This document shows, piece after piece, positions 46,230 through 56,880 of a DNA stretch of 64,000 nt. Location: NCBI GenBank assembly GCA_028551475.1, contig CM052361.1, positions 25,371,491 through 25,435,490 of the forward strand, in the 5' to 3' direction. Every line of letters begins with the position of its first letter. Position 1 is the stretch's first letter. The position numbers were made by a program, and so were the translations under genes. The notes below the pieces were generated by a model, which was not told where the DNA came from, did not search any database, and worked only from the letters and a program-made list of their open reading frames with translations. This DNA is from Casuarina equisetifolia. Its lineage: Eukaryota > Streptophyta > Magnoliopsida > Fagales > Casuarinaceae.

Positions 46230-47050
46230 CTCTTTAATTGTCTAGCATTGCTAATATAATATTTTGATATCATTGGCTTTTTATAATTAGCTTTACGAAA
46301 GGAAGTTAAATTCTTGTAACATAATATTATGTTCATATTCCACATCTTATCAATGAAAGATGAGAACACTTGCATGTAGATTTGATCCTCATGATTTTAC
46401 CTCATTGCCAAATAATTATATTTTGATATCATTTTAATTAATTTTCTAACATTATTAATACATTTTTTTGATATCATTTGCTTTTTACAATTAGGTTTAA
46501 GAAAAGAAGTTAAATATTTGTAACACAATATTATGTTAATATACCACATCTTATCATTGAAAGGTAGGAACTCTTGCATGTGGATTTTATCCCTATAATT
46601 TTACCTCATGGCCAAGTAATTATATCATTTGATATCATTGTCAAACTCTTTAATCGTCTAACATTGTTAATACATTGTTTTGATATCATTTGCTTTTTAC
46701 AATTAGCTTTAAGAAAAGACATTAAATTTTTGTAACATGATATTATGTTCATATTCCACAATTATCACTAAAAGATAGAAACACTTGCATGTAGATTTGA
46801 TCCTTATAATTTTACCTCATTGCCAAATAATTATATCTTTTGATATCATTTTCAAACTCTTTAATTAATTGTCTAACATTGTTAATATATTGTTTTGATA
46901 TCATTTTTCTTTTTGCAATTAGCTTTAAGAAAAGAGATTAAATTTTTGTAACATGTCGTGTACCACATCTTATCACTCAAAGACAAGAACCCTTGCACGT
47001 GGGTTTGATCCTTATAATTTTACTCATTGCCAAATAATTATATCTCATGG
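46230..47050. repeat. Four-copy tandem repeat of about 205-215 bp
   Basis: GATATCATT with CTTTTTACAATTAG recurs at 46266, 46470, 46682 and 46897. Each unit also has TTTGTAACA, CCACATCTTATCA, CACTTGCATGTAGATTTGATCC and TTTTACCTCATTGCCAAATAATTATAT. A single diverged unit is visible at about 51330-51480. Non-coding. Confidence 0.8.
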
Positions 47051-47294
47051 ACTAAATCATTACAATTTCCACCCACTATGAATAATGAGTTATGTTAAGA
47101 ATAGCATTGGTGACATCCTTGTATTACCTCTTTAAACAACCATTTTTATAACAAAGGAAAAAGTTAAAAAATTAATTATATAAAATTTTTGGGATTATTT
47201 AATTAGTGATTTTTAATGTTAATTAAAAATTTTGGTGAATAAAACCACCCTGAACTAAATAGTCTTTGAAGAGTCAACTAATTTACAGGCTCTT

Positions 47295-48030
47295 AATCTC
47301 TCCTCAACCAACCCAGATCTCTTTGACAAGAACCATTTTCTTGTTAACAACCATGGGTAGAAATTTGCATTGGACTTGCGAGAGGGCTTTTCTTTTTCTT
47401 TTTTCAAATTACACTTACACATAAGACGAAGGGGATTCGAACCAGGCTTGGCCAAGTTACCACTAGACCAAGGGGACTCCCCAGAAGGGGAGGACTTCGT
47501 TATCTTCACACTGAACACCAGAGAGTAATCATCCATCGGGATGTTAAGTCTTCTAACATCCTGCTTGATGAGAATTCCACAGCCAAGGTTGCTGATTTCG
47601 GCTTTTCAAAAGTAAGGCCCAAAATTGGTGAAACTTATGTCAGTAGTGGAGTAAAAGAAACTTTTGGATACCTTGACCCTCAAAGTTTCGGAAGGACAGC
47701 CCCTGACAGAAAAATGAGACGTATATGCATTTGGGGTGGTGATGTTTGAAATTCTTTGTGGGAAGCCTGCTATTGACATATCCATTCCAAGTGATACGAT
47801 GGCCTTGTCTGAATGGGCAAGGAAATTTCAAAAGAGATGGCCGCTGGAAATAATCATGGACTCTGTAAAAGTCAGACCAGATTCTCTGCAAAAGTATGCA
47901 GAGACTGCCGAGAAATGCTTGGCTGATTTTGGAGCTGACAGGCCCTCGTCTTGCAGAATCTTGAATGTACTCTTCAGCTCCAGAAGGCAACCAGTGATGG
48001 TAATCCTGAAGAAAACGATTGAATTCTGAT
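47295..48030 (+). pseudogene. Receptor-kinase relic with 5' leader, start codon and kinase C-lobe
   Basis: The leader (CTCCTCAACCAACCCAGATCT, GACAAGAACCATTTTCTTG) and ATGGGTAGAAAT start at 47351 match the genes. The frame then jumps directly to kinase subdomain VIa (GCATTGGACTTGCGAGAGG), so about 1.7 kb covering ectodomain, membrane helix and N-lobe are deleted. A SINE (47388-47483) interrupts. The kinase resumes with [20 protein letters not shown], a DFG, and DPQS in place of DPEY. A frameshift near 47700 is followed by [16 protein letters not shown] and the usual tail to TGA 48030. Non-functional. The Gln in DPQ is shared with gene 1. Confidence 0.88.
47388..47483 (-). mobile_element. tRNA-derived SINE inserted in the receptor-kinase relic
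   Basis: On the - strand it begins GGGGAGTCCCCTTGG and has a Pol III A box (TGGTCTAGTGGTAACTTGG) and B box (GGTTCGAATCC) about 30 bases apart. It then runs to a homopurine tail seen as T/C-rich at 47388-47405 on +. It splits the kinase subdomain VIa coding sequence. The head is also present, truncated, at 38129-38154. Confidence 0.7.
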
Positions 48031-48484
48031 GGTTGAACTTTCTACTCAGCAAAGAATTTTCCCTTGGCGAACATTGTAGGAAGTTTGCATTGATTGAAAA
48101 ATTGTACAAGCATTATAACAAGTTTGCATTGATTTGAAAAACTGTACAAAACCAAATATAGAAGTTAGAGCAATCGTCAGTGCAGTTTTTCTCTTTTGCA
48201 CTACTTTTACGAGTTGATCAGGTTTCCTCATTCTGAAAAACACTACCAGGTCTCCTCAAACAGAAAAAAGCTTGTTAGCTATAGAGAAATTCGGCCTCTT
48301 CACGCAGCAGGATTTTCATACGCATGATCTGGGAAATATTTGAGCTTTATCAACTCAATGCCAACACAGTAACTTGAAGACCGCTTTGCCTTTGCTTCAT
48401 CTCCATGATCTCCAAATCAGTTCACTCTTCTCAGAAAAGAAGGCCCAAAAGAGGAACAGTAGTAATTAGGAGTATATATGTAGG
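48031..48484. other. 3' flank of the relic, short direct repeat
   Basis: AAGTTTGCATTGATT...TGTACAA is present twice at 48079-48110 and 48120-48148. 48360-48430 matches 41500-41610. Confidence 0.5.
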
Positions 48485-48509
48485 ACTTCTTCTTCTTCTT
48501 CTTCTTCTT
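48485..48509 (+). repeat. (CTT)n microsatellite
   Basis: Eight uninterrupted CTT units. Confidence 0.85.
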
Positions 48510-49094
48510 AAAGCTATACAAAACTATTACCATATATATAAGCACTAGCCTAATCTACTCAATATGGTAACAATTTATACAGGTAATGCAATGATAAAAC
48601 ACATAACGATGGTTGGTTCATGGATGTCAATTTCCAACCATGTATCAAAAATGGTATTGTGATATTCAGTCACGGTCCTTCCTATTTGACTTAACTCATA
48701 CAATTTCATCCCTGAGTTGCATTAGTTTTCCCCCATGTTAACTGCAAGGTATCCCTAGCTATTTGGGCAGTTCTCGTCCATAAAGCAAGAGGAGCCAAAA
48801 TCAAATCTACCGATTCACTACTCATGTTGTAACAATGTGTCATCATGCAATTTAATTGTTATTAATTGAGAAGTACATGAATGAAGATATTGTAAATTAC
48901 ACATAACATAGTCACTAGTCCCAAAATCAATAATCCACAAACTATAATATGAAAATCCAAATAAGGGTGCCATACCTGCAAATCTCCAAGAAGCAGGGAG
49001 CATACATTTTTGTCGTATCCTGCATCCTGAAGGCTTGAGACCCCTGGCTGTGGGCTCATGGGTTGCATCAAAGATCCAGCAAAAAAATTGCTTC
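48510..49094. other. Intergenic DNA, possible retroelement gag relic on - strand
   Basis: On the - strand about 48720-48600 can be read as a gag-like peptide (GRTVTEYHNTIFDTW) with stops on either side. This suggests a copia-like gag remnant, but the stretch is too short to be sure. Confidence 0.25.
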
Positions 49095-50230
49095 CGAATT
49101 GGATATGTTCCCACATTCGGAAGCTATCCTTGTGTCTGCTGTATTGGCTCCACAACTGGAAGAGGTTAATCATTCGGTACTTGCATACACACCTTTCCCA
49201 TGTGAAATTTCCATCTTGTGGTCATTGTTAACTTAACCTCCACTATTAAACCATAGTCGTTTTGTATGCATTGATATGTCTGAAAAACATAGATTGTATT
49301 AGATATGAAGTCTATTTTGTTACAAAGAGGAGATATGTAGGATACAAGTCATAGACTTTATCCAAAATTTTCCAAGGTTGTTTGTTGAGTGTTCCGGTCA
49401 ATATTGAACAGTCAAGTTTGAGACAGAGGTAACTATGTCTTTCGATTTATGGTGGAACCTTTTGTGTCGGCAAAGTGATTTATAAACCTCATAATAGAAC
49501 ATGGCAGAACTAAGGAAATATCGTTAGATAATCATGCTGCTTGGTGAGCCACCTGGCTCGTTCAAGGTTTGACAAGAATTATACATCGTTGTAGTTCCCC
49601 GAGTTTGGATCTTGCCTTGTTGTATTAGTACTAGAACCCTAATCTATTAGTATAATTAACAAAATATACAATTTTTTGTAGAAGGAATATTTTGTATTAT
49701 TAAGCTCAATTCCAATACGGACAATTCTTAAAAATTAAAGTAGCAACGAACATTACAACTGATAATAATCAAGATGCAATAAATACTATAATATTATAAT
49801 GCTATTGCTAATCTATTGTTATTACTAGATTATGATTATGTTCCAACTAGAGTTATTAAAACTAACGAGAATAAATTAGGTTTCTCAAAACAATGACTTC
49901 TCCCCAATGGTTGAGTCTTTCTTCTATTTGCTTCTAATTTATTACTCTAAGTTATTTGAATGGTTCGTCTTTGAATTCATATGGGGTCAAGTCAAGTCAT
50001 AACATGTTTTCCTTCTCTTCGTTGCCATTCACAACTCGATGAGAACTTTGGGGAGTGGAATCCATTTGCTTTGCAACCCGGAACAGGATTGCCCTAAAAT
50101 CCTCATATTTGCCTGGCACTTAGAGGCGATGACGCGGCGTCGTTTCGGCAATACATATACAAGTTGGATACCAATATCGTTAAAAAAGAATAATTCTTAC
50201 AAGTTAATCATTATTGTTTTGACTCTATCA
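49095..50230 (+). repeat. Segmental duplication, copy 2
   Basis: Paralogue of 44590-45640. It has a 60-base addition at about 50078-50145 (GAACAGGATTGCCC to GGCGTCGTTTCGG) where copy 1 has a short CGTCATTTCGTC. Confidence 0.8.
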
Positions 50231-51030
50231 TGATATGGGATAAGAACAAGAAAATAAAAAATAAAATGATTGTTGAACTTTCCAAAATAAATTGATGACA
50301 ACTTCACTAGAGAGGAAGTTCTAACTCCAAGATTAAAGATTTAAGAATTCCATAATCACATATCTTGTATAATTAATTTTTTTTAGGATTTCTAACAAAA
50401 GCTCGCTGTCCCTAAAACTAGTCTCAGCGAATTATTGGAAATTGGCATGTACTTGAACGGAACGGAAATGAGCTTTTAGGCTTTTCGGTCCCTCCCTGGG
50501 ACTGTTCTCTCGTAGCCTCCTCTTAGGCCCAATCCTGCCTTTTAGGGTCACTAAAGGTTTTAGTCCAACTTTTAGACAAAATTGGGTTGGGCCTGTATCC
50601 AATCATCATCGTCATCATCCTTGTCTTAGAAATTTTGGTTTTCACAAAAACTACACGCATATCTTCTAAAAACACTTTATCCAAGCCTACAAAGAATCAT
50701 GTAAAATTCAAAAAAAAAAAATAGAGATAAATTTCACACATATATGAAATAAATATATCAGCATGTGACAATATCTTTTGTATAAAAGTTACGATCACGA
50801 TGGATGTAAGAGAAGGTGCTTCCAAATATATTATCATGTGTGTGTAGAGAACAGAAGAAAAAACAAGGTAAAGGAAGGGAAAGCCTCCTAAATCAATATC
50901 AGCTTCTGTTTGAGCAAAGAGAGAAAGATGGGCCACTCTTTTTGGTTGATTGTGGTAAGATGCGAAGGCAAATCAAAGCAGACAAGTGTATAATTGGTCA
51001 AACAGACATTGGCTTGTGCCTTGGCAGAGA
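50231..51030. other. Intergenic DNA, nothing recognised
   Basis: 50860-50910 resembles 46040-46080 (GGAAGGGAAAGCCTCCTAAAT). No gene supported. Confidence 0.4.
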
Positions 51031-51960
51031 AAAGATGGGGAACGCAGAAAATGGAAGTTTGTTAATGGGTGGTGAATGCGAACCTCATGCCAAAAGTGGC
51101 CACAGTGTGATCTCACATCAACCGGACTTTGCGGTGGAAAAGAAAAAGAAACAGGTAGTATGGTAGAGGTCAAAGTGTACCTACAAAAGAAAGTGTTTTG
51201 TAGGTTCAATTGGCTTAGCCCTTTGATATTATCATTTCCAACTTTACACCCGATGGAAGTTTATTAGTATGAGCTCGAAATAGAGAAACCTGTATTTTTC
51301 TCGAATTTTCCATTTTTTATATAAAATTAAAAATAATAATTGTCTATTGTTGATATACTGGTTTAAATTATCTTTTTCTAATGACAACTTAAAGAAAAGA
51401 AGTTAAACTAATATAACATGATATTAGAGTTGAAATTCAAGTATTCATCATTTGTAAATTTGATCATTGAAAATTCTTCATATGAAGGTATGTTAAACAC
51501 TTGTCTGCTTGTAATATGAGATTATTCATAGTTTGTAATTATCATTTACATATTTAATCATTATACTTTCCTTATACACAAAATAAAGATGTTTGTTAAA
51601 AATAATGGTTATTTAACATTGTCATTATCTTTATTTAATATTGCTTTCATTTATTTATAGGTCTACCTCCTTCAACAACCTATTTTAAGAAAAGAGACTT
51701 AACCCTTCTAACAGTATTAAAATCCAATCAGAGAGTTTTGCATTCATGCAATCAAAGAACCACAATCTAAAGCATGGCCACTAACAGCCTGGTCCACCCT
51801 TCTGGCTCGAGAAATCATCCCTACATGCACCCACTGTCCTGACTGTTCACATGCCAGACCCTGAATCAGAGAGTGCACGCTTGTGGCCCTGAATTGGAGC
51901 CTGTTTAAGCCCCACCAGGTCGCCTAGAAAAAGACTGCGAAAGGAGAAGTGATAAGAACC
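51031..51960 (+). repeat. Orphan copy of the full receptor-kinase upstream module
   Basis: 51034-51230 matches 11758-11920 (GGAACGCAGAAAATGGAAG, GTCAAAGTGTACCTACAAA). 51710-51940 matches 12219-12400 and 17454-17640 (AAAATCCAATCAGAGAGTTTT, AATCAAAGAACCACAATCT, CTGACTGTTCACATGCCAG, CCACCAGGTCGCCT). This is the most complete orphan. No receptor-kinase gene or relic follows it. Confidence 0.65.
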
Positions 51961-52343
51961 AAAGAATGAGCAGCAAAAGAGCTGGAAGCTCACACTTTGC
52001 TTCTGATAGAGAAAGAATAACAAAAGCACCAAACAAAAGAAACATTATCACTGTCGATGACAATGAAATCAGCATGTGGCCCTCAAAGGAAGAGAAAGAG
52101 TAGGCAAAAGTGCTGCTTATGCCTCTTGCTGGAATCCCATTTGGGAACCAAAAAGAAAGTTGCCATTTCTTTAGCAAGAATTATGCCTGGATTACCTATC
52201 GACTAACCCATATTTTGCATTAAGTAGATTCAAAGATCTTTATGGAGTTCAATGAGGAATCCTCAGAACACAGAAGATGACGATGGGATTGCTTTCTTAT
52301 TACATGTCTAATCTTTATGTAGAGCCATCGTACCAACACAATC

Positions 52344-52356
52344 ATATATATATATA
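52344..52356 (+). promoter_or_regulatory. TATA-like run upstream of a small ORF
   Basis: TATATATATATAA lies 156 bases before the ATG at 52512. It may be a simple AT repeat rather than a promoter. Confidence 0.3.
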
Positions 52357-52511
52357 ACTTGCTTTGGAAGTTCCATAATGCACAACGACACAAACACTAC
52401 TATGATTATGTCATAGGGTCCATACCTTTTGTTCTTTTCTTTTGGATTACTTCTCCTATCCATAATTCTTCCCCTTGAAATTTCTCTCACGCCTTTACTT
52501 GTACGATAAGA

Positions 52512-52730
52512 ATGGCGAGACATGGAAGGAAAGTAAGCAATGGCTACACCCAAGTAAAACTGCCACCTCAAACAAGGCTCGATTTTTCTCACCGTGGCTT
52601 CTATCACAAAGTGATTGGTAAGGAAGAAACAAGAGCCAAAATAGAGAAGGTCAGGGTTTCGCTATGTGTATATATGTGTATACATACAAGTAGTAGAAAT
52701 ACTTCCAAAAAAAACATATTACACATGTAA
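52512..52730 (+). CDS. Candidate small protein, unidentified
   Basis: A 72-codon open frame with a strong plant start context (AAGAATGGCG). The first 48 residues look like a real soluble peptide: basic start MARHGRKVSNG, then VKLPPQTRLDFSHRGFYHKV and a charged IGKEETRAKIEKV helix. The last 20 residues (CVYMCIHTSS...) look like read-through. A GT at AAG/GTCAGG (about 52648-52650) could be a splice donor, making this exon 1. I do not recognise a family. It may also be chance. Confidence 0.35.
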   Translation: MARHGRKVSNGYTQVKLPPQTRLDFSHRGFYHKVIGKEETRAKIEKVRVSLCVYMCIHTSSRNTSKKNILHM

Positions 52731-53552
52731 TATATATTAATTTATGTACAATATGTTCTAATTCCAATAGTGGGACATTCGTGTCTCCGAAAGCTATAAC
52801 AGGCTTAGCCCCAAGTCCACCCACCACCACGTACCACCCCTTCATTCTTTGGACCCCTTTAGATATATAAGACATGAAACTAAATAATAAATATGTTAAA
52901 ATTTCCTTACTTGCATTTGAATCCTCTACAAATAAAGGAGAAAATATTTTTTAATATGATATTAAAATTATAACTAAAGTTATAATTAGAGTAAATAAGA
53001 GCTTGTTATGATCCTTAATTTAGGAAAATGATTTCTTTTGTGATATTATTATGAAATTTGTAATTTCACTTCACAATAGTTGTTAAGAGAAGTGTTGGAA
53101 TGTTTCATATTATTTACAATTTGATTTTACGTAGATGAATGAATCACATGACCCACATTTCAAAGCAGAGCATTTTGGTCTGGGTTTATTATCAAAATGG
53201 GGATCTAAAGTGTTGATTGGTACTAACATGATCTTAAATTTTTAAGGACATGGAAAGGATTTGGACATCCAACGATTGGGAAAATTCCATCAAACAGAAA
53301 AGAAAATGGAATTCACCAGTTGGGTTTTGTTCTCCCAACATAAACAAAGAGCAACAAGCTAGAAGACGAAGATCAGTAATGGTTGTAGTTAAATAAAAAT
53401 AGAAAATATTTCATTATAAGTTCATGATTCAACAATAGATAGCAAAATCTCAACAGGAGTATTTAAACATTATGGGAAATCAAGGGGCATCACATAAATA
53501 AAACACACCAAAAGATAAAAAGAGGAAGAAGCAAAAGGAAAAGGAACTTGGA
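52731..53552. other. Intergenic DNA, nothing recognised
   Basis: 3' side of both the candidate small ORF and the minus-strand gene. No open frame supported. Confidence 0.4.
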
Positions 53553-53969
53553 TCAGCCATCTCCTCGAACAACGACATCAACCTTGGCTGAGCGAAACAG
53601 CAGCCGCCGGAAGAACGAGAACACGGCGGCGCATGACTCATCCCTGACCTTCCCGAACATCCCACCCTTCTTCTTCTTCCCGGCGCTCTCTGTGTTGCTC
53701 TTTCTTCTTCTTCTATGAGGCATTTTCAGTCTTACTTTGCCCCAAGTCTTCTTCTCTTCCCTGGAGAAAGTGTAGCTCCTCAAGTACATCTGCCTACATG
53801 AAATGCTGTCGACGACGCTGGGGTGCGGGCGCGGCCCCCGGTCCGCTCTTGAACTGACGGACCTCACGAAGTCGGCGTCGGATTCCGGCCACTTGTAGAG
53901 GTTGACATAGGTTGGCCGGACGGGGACACGAGCGTCTTTGACGCAGCTTGATATGCAAACGGAGGTCAT
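53553..53969 (-). CDS. Small basic plant protein, function unknown
   Basis: A 138-residue single-exon protein on the - strand. The ATG at 53969-53967 is the first in frame (MTSVCISSCVKDARVP); the frame is open a little further 5' but without ATG. Residues 17-40 read VRPTYVNLYKWPESDADFVR. The middle has an SCRQMYLRSYTFSR motif, then a Trp-Gly and a very basic stretch (PHRRRRKSN, GKKKKGG) that could be a nuclear-localisation signal. The C-terminus has a hydrophobic/aromatic FSFFRRLLF helix. The coding GC content is much higher than in the surroundings. I believe SCRQMYLRSYTFSR-type proteins form a plant-specific uncharacterised family, but this is from memory only. A degraded copy lies at 58564-58690. 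No introns seen. Confidence 0.75.
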   Translation of the reverse strand: MTSVCISSCVKDARVPVRPTYVNLYKWPESDADFVRSVSSRADRGPRPHPSVVDSISCRQMYLRSYTFSREEKKTWGKVRLKMPHRRRRKSNTESAGKKKKGGMFGKVRDESCAAVFSFFRRLLFRSAKVDVVVRGDG

Positions 53970-56880
53970 TCTCTCCGGCGAGGGGAAGCCGCAAGAGATA
54001 GTGAGCTTCAATGCGTTTGCGATTGTTCTTCATATACGCAACTAATGTGATGATATGCCATGATGAATGATGAGGGTGTGTGAATGAAGTCTCTGAAATG
54101 CATTGATTATAGCTCTGGAATCATGTGAGTTGTCGTGATATTGATGCCGTGGATTTTGTGGATGAATATGATTTTGTGTTAGAACCTTCTTGTTGTTATC
54201 CGAGATTAGCTTCAATCTTTCTTCTTTAGTTTCTCCTTTAGCTTTCAAGATTGAGCTATCTGGTTAGAAAATAAGGATAAGATATAAAGAAAGCTGAATA
54301 TAGAGCAATTTGAACCAAGTGTTTCTGTTGTGTGTTCAACTCCCATAAAGAATGGTTATGCATGAAGTCGAACTTAGAGATAGAAGTGATGTGATAATTT
54401 TGAATTCAGTTTTTTAAGTTGTCAATTGTTGAAATTCGGTGTGTATCTCACATCATTAAGATATTGACTTATTATGTATTATGTATAGAGATGTTTAATT
54501 ATCTTAGAAGCTAGTTTTAAGGAACAAAGTTTGCTTTTAAATATAATTTCAAAGCCTACATTTAATATTGGCATTTTTTTCCTTGTGGATTTGGTAAATA
54601 TTTCTAGGAAGTGTTTCTTGTTATATTGTTATCACCAAACGGGTTGTGCCCATGGAAATTTCATAGATTCTTCAAGACAGCATAAAAAGTCAAATCTTAA
54701 TATGAGATACATAGGATAAGGCATTTAACATGATCCTTTAAACATAAACCCTAAAAATAAATACAAAACAGGAAATGTTTCTTCATGCTTAGGATAGGAC
54801 GCTTATTGAAATTTAGTGCATGGCGCACATTGTAAATAGACTAGTGTATTATATTCTTTGTATGTGGTCTCTTTTACATATTTGTTTTGACGTAGAAATC
54901 AACCTTCTAATACCTATAAGTGTGAGGTTTTAAGAAACTTTATTTATATTTTGTTATCTAATGAACCATCACAATAATTAAAAAAATAGGTCACCACATA
55001 AGAAAAAATCATTAAATTAGTGAAAATATTTTACAATCCTATGTGTATAGGGTAAAATTTTTATATTAAAAATGATAAAACTTAAATAAAAGAAGTATCT
55101 CCTAATTCTTAAATTAAATTTTGAGTTGAACTTTTGAATTTTCTAATATCGTTTTGAAGCCTAGGTTAAATTTACTCCACTCTCTATAACCTTAAAGTCA
55201 ATATCACTTAGCATACAAAAATATATATATAAAATAAAAGTTTTATACTAAAAGCATAATCTTTTGTACTAAAAATTAAATTAAAAAACTGTTCATCTAA
55301 CTCTTAATTGGGCTAGGCTTCTTAACCTTTTAACACTATATATTCATAATCAAATAATCAAATAATCAAATAATCAAATAAATAAGACAAAGCTAATAGT
55401 TCAATCCTTGGGCAATAGCAGCAATTTTCAACGAGTTGAAAAGTAAAGAACGAAATTATGACTGAATTTCAGCTTCAAGATAAAGACAAGACATGTGGAA
55501 TCAATGTTGCGATGGTTTGAGACCGGTTCAGATGGACTTGTATGGCTGTCGATTGATGGCGGCTTCTCCATAATCTTCCAAAGGGTAAGCGACTTTGTGG
55601 GGCTGCGTCTTGACCGGAAAACGCCACCAAAGTTGGAATTTTTGTATGAATTCTTACCTGCTGCTCTGAAAATTTAACGTGGTCGTAACATGTGCGTTTG
55701 ACTGTTTTTCTGTACGATCTAATAATTTAATTTTTCATTGAGATGGTACAAAAAGTGTCTCATGTTTCTTAACTTGTAGTTAAAAGTCATCTCTATGGTT
55801 AAATTTATATTCCCTCATAAGCTAATTTTAAGATGGTAGTAGACTTAATTGATTTGATATCGAAATTTAAGTTCTATTGCAATATCTTTTTACTTATAGT
55901 CAAAAAGTGTTGTGAAAAATATTACTCTATATTACGTGAATTTCATGAAATCTTTTTTTTTAAAGCTGAATGAGAAATCTTTATTATTTAATTAGTTTTT
56001 GGATAGAAATAAATTGTTTATATAATACAAAAAAGAACATCTTTCCCTTTAATAAAGCCCACCGCCCATGTTAGCTTTAGGGGTTGTATTAAAAATGATA
56101 TGGAAATGTGTCATGTAGTCCAAATCTTAACTAAAAATCATCTTTAAAATGAAACACTTATTTCTTCTTTAGAAGACAATTTGGAAGAGATAAACAATTT
56201 TTTAAGGTGGTAGAGTCCAAGTTAAGGAAATGGCTCCTCCTCCTAATACAAAAGGACATATTACTCACATTATGAAGCTGCAATTGAGATTAAGCACGGA
56301 AATTTATGTTAAGAATTGTGTTGAGGTCATTAAGATCACTAAATCTTAGTTGCAAATCATCTTTAAAATGAAATATATATTCTCTTATCACAAAACTATT
56401 TTAAGTAGGTAATGGACACTCTTAACCTATTATGTCAACTATTTATGTGAAAGCATTTTATCCTTGTTATGCAACTATGAAACACCCATAATAGATTAAA
56501 AAAAACATTTTTTAAAAAGAATTTTGGATATGTATACTAACTTCTTGTTAAGCCACATTTGTCACAAATTACTTATACTAAGGCATTGTAAGTTATGCTA
56601 GGTTTTGCAAGTGTTTCTAAGTGACCAGCAAGCCTATAACTACTATTACTATGGAGTATAAAATAATAGAATTTGCACTCCACTAACATCAATTACTTTT
56701 GTAGAATAAGTATTTCTACTATTGCCAACATGTTGCAAAGGAAAGAACACCTTCTTCAAAGACTCAAGTTTACAAGTTAAGGAATATACTAAATGATTTA
56801 TAATTTTTATTAACAAATTGGAATATAAAAAAGAGCTTGATATGCTTTTTATTACTAATGTTTGGTCTCAAATTAGAGTA
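53970..56880. other. AT-rich intergenic DNA
   Basis: Upstream of the small basic protein gene. An AATCAAAT-type microsatellite lies at 55347-55380. No supported gene; the frame at 55495-55677 (60 codons) has no family features. Confidence 0.4.

Noticed and set aside
46230-47050. CRISPR-like spaced repeats
   Set aside because: Units are about 210 bp and contiguous, without short repeats and unique spacers; the sequence is plant nuclear DNA.
48862-49173. 103-codon open frame on -
   Set aside because: Overlaps the duplicated block; hydrophobic reading of AT-rich DNA; no support.
51905-52177. 90-codon hydrophobic open frame on -
   Set aside because: Reverse strand of the orphan upstream module; the other module copies do not keep it open.
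53794-54033. 79-codon open frame starting at ATG 54033 on -
   Set aside because: Overlaps the small basic gene in another frame; the degraded copy at 58564 conserves the VRPTYVNLYKWPESDA frame instead.
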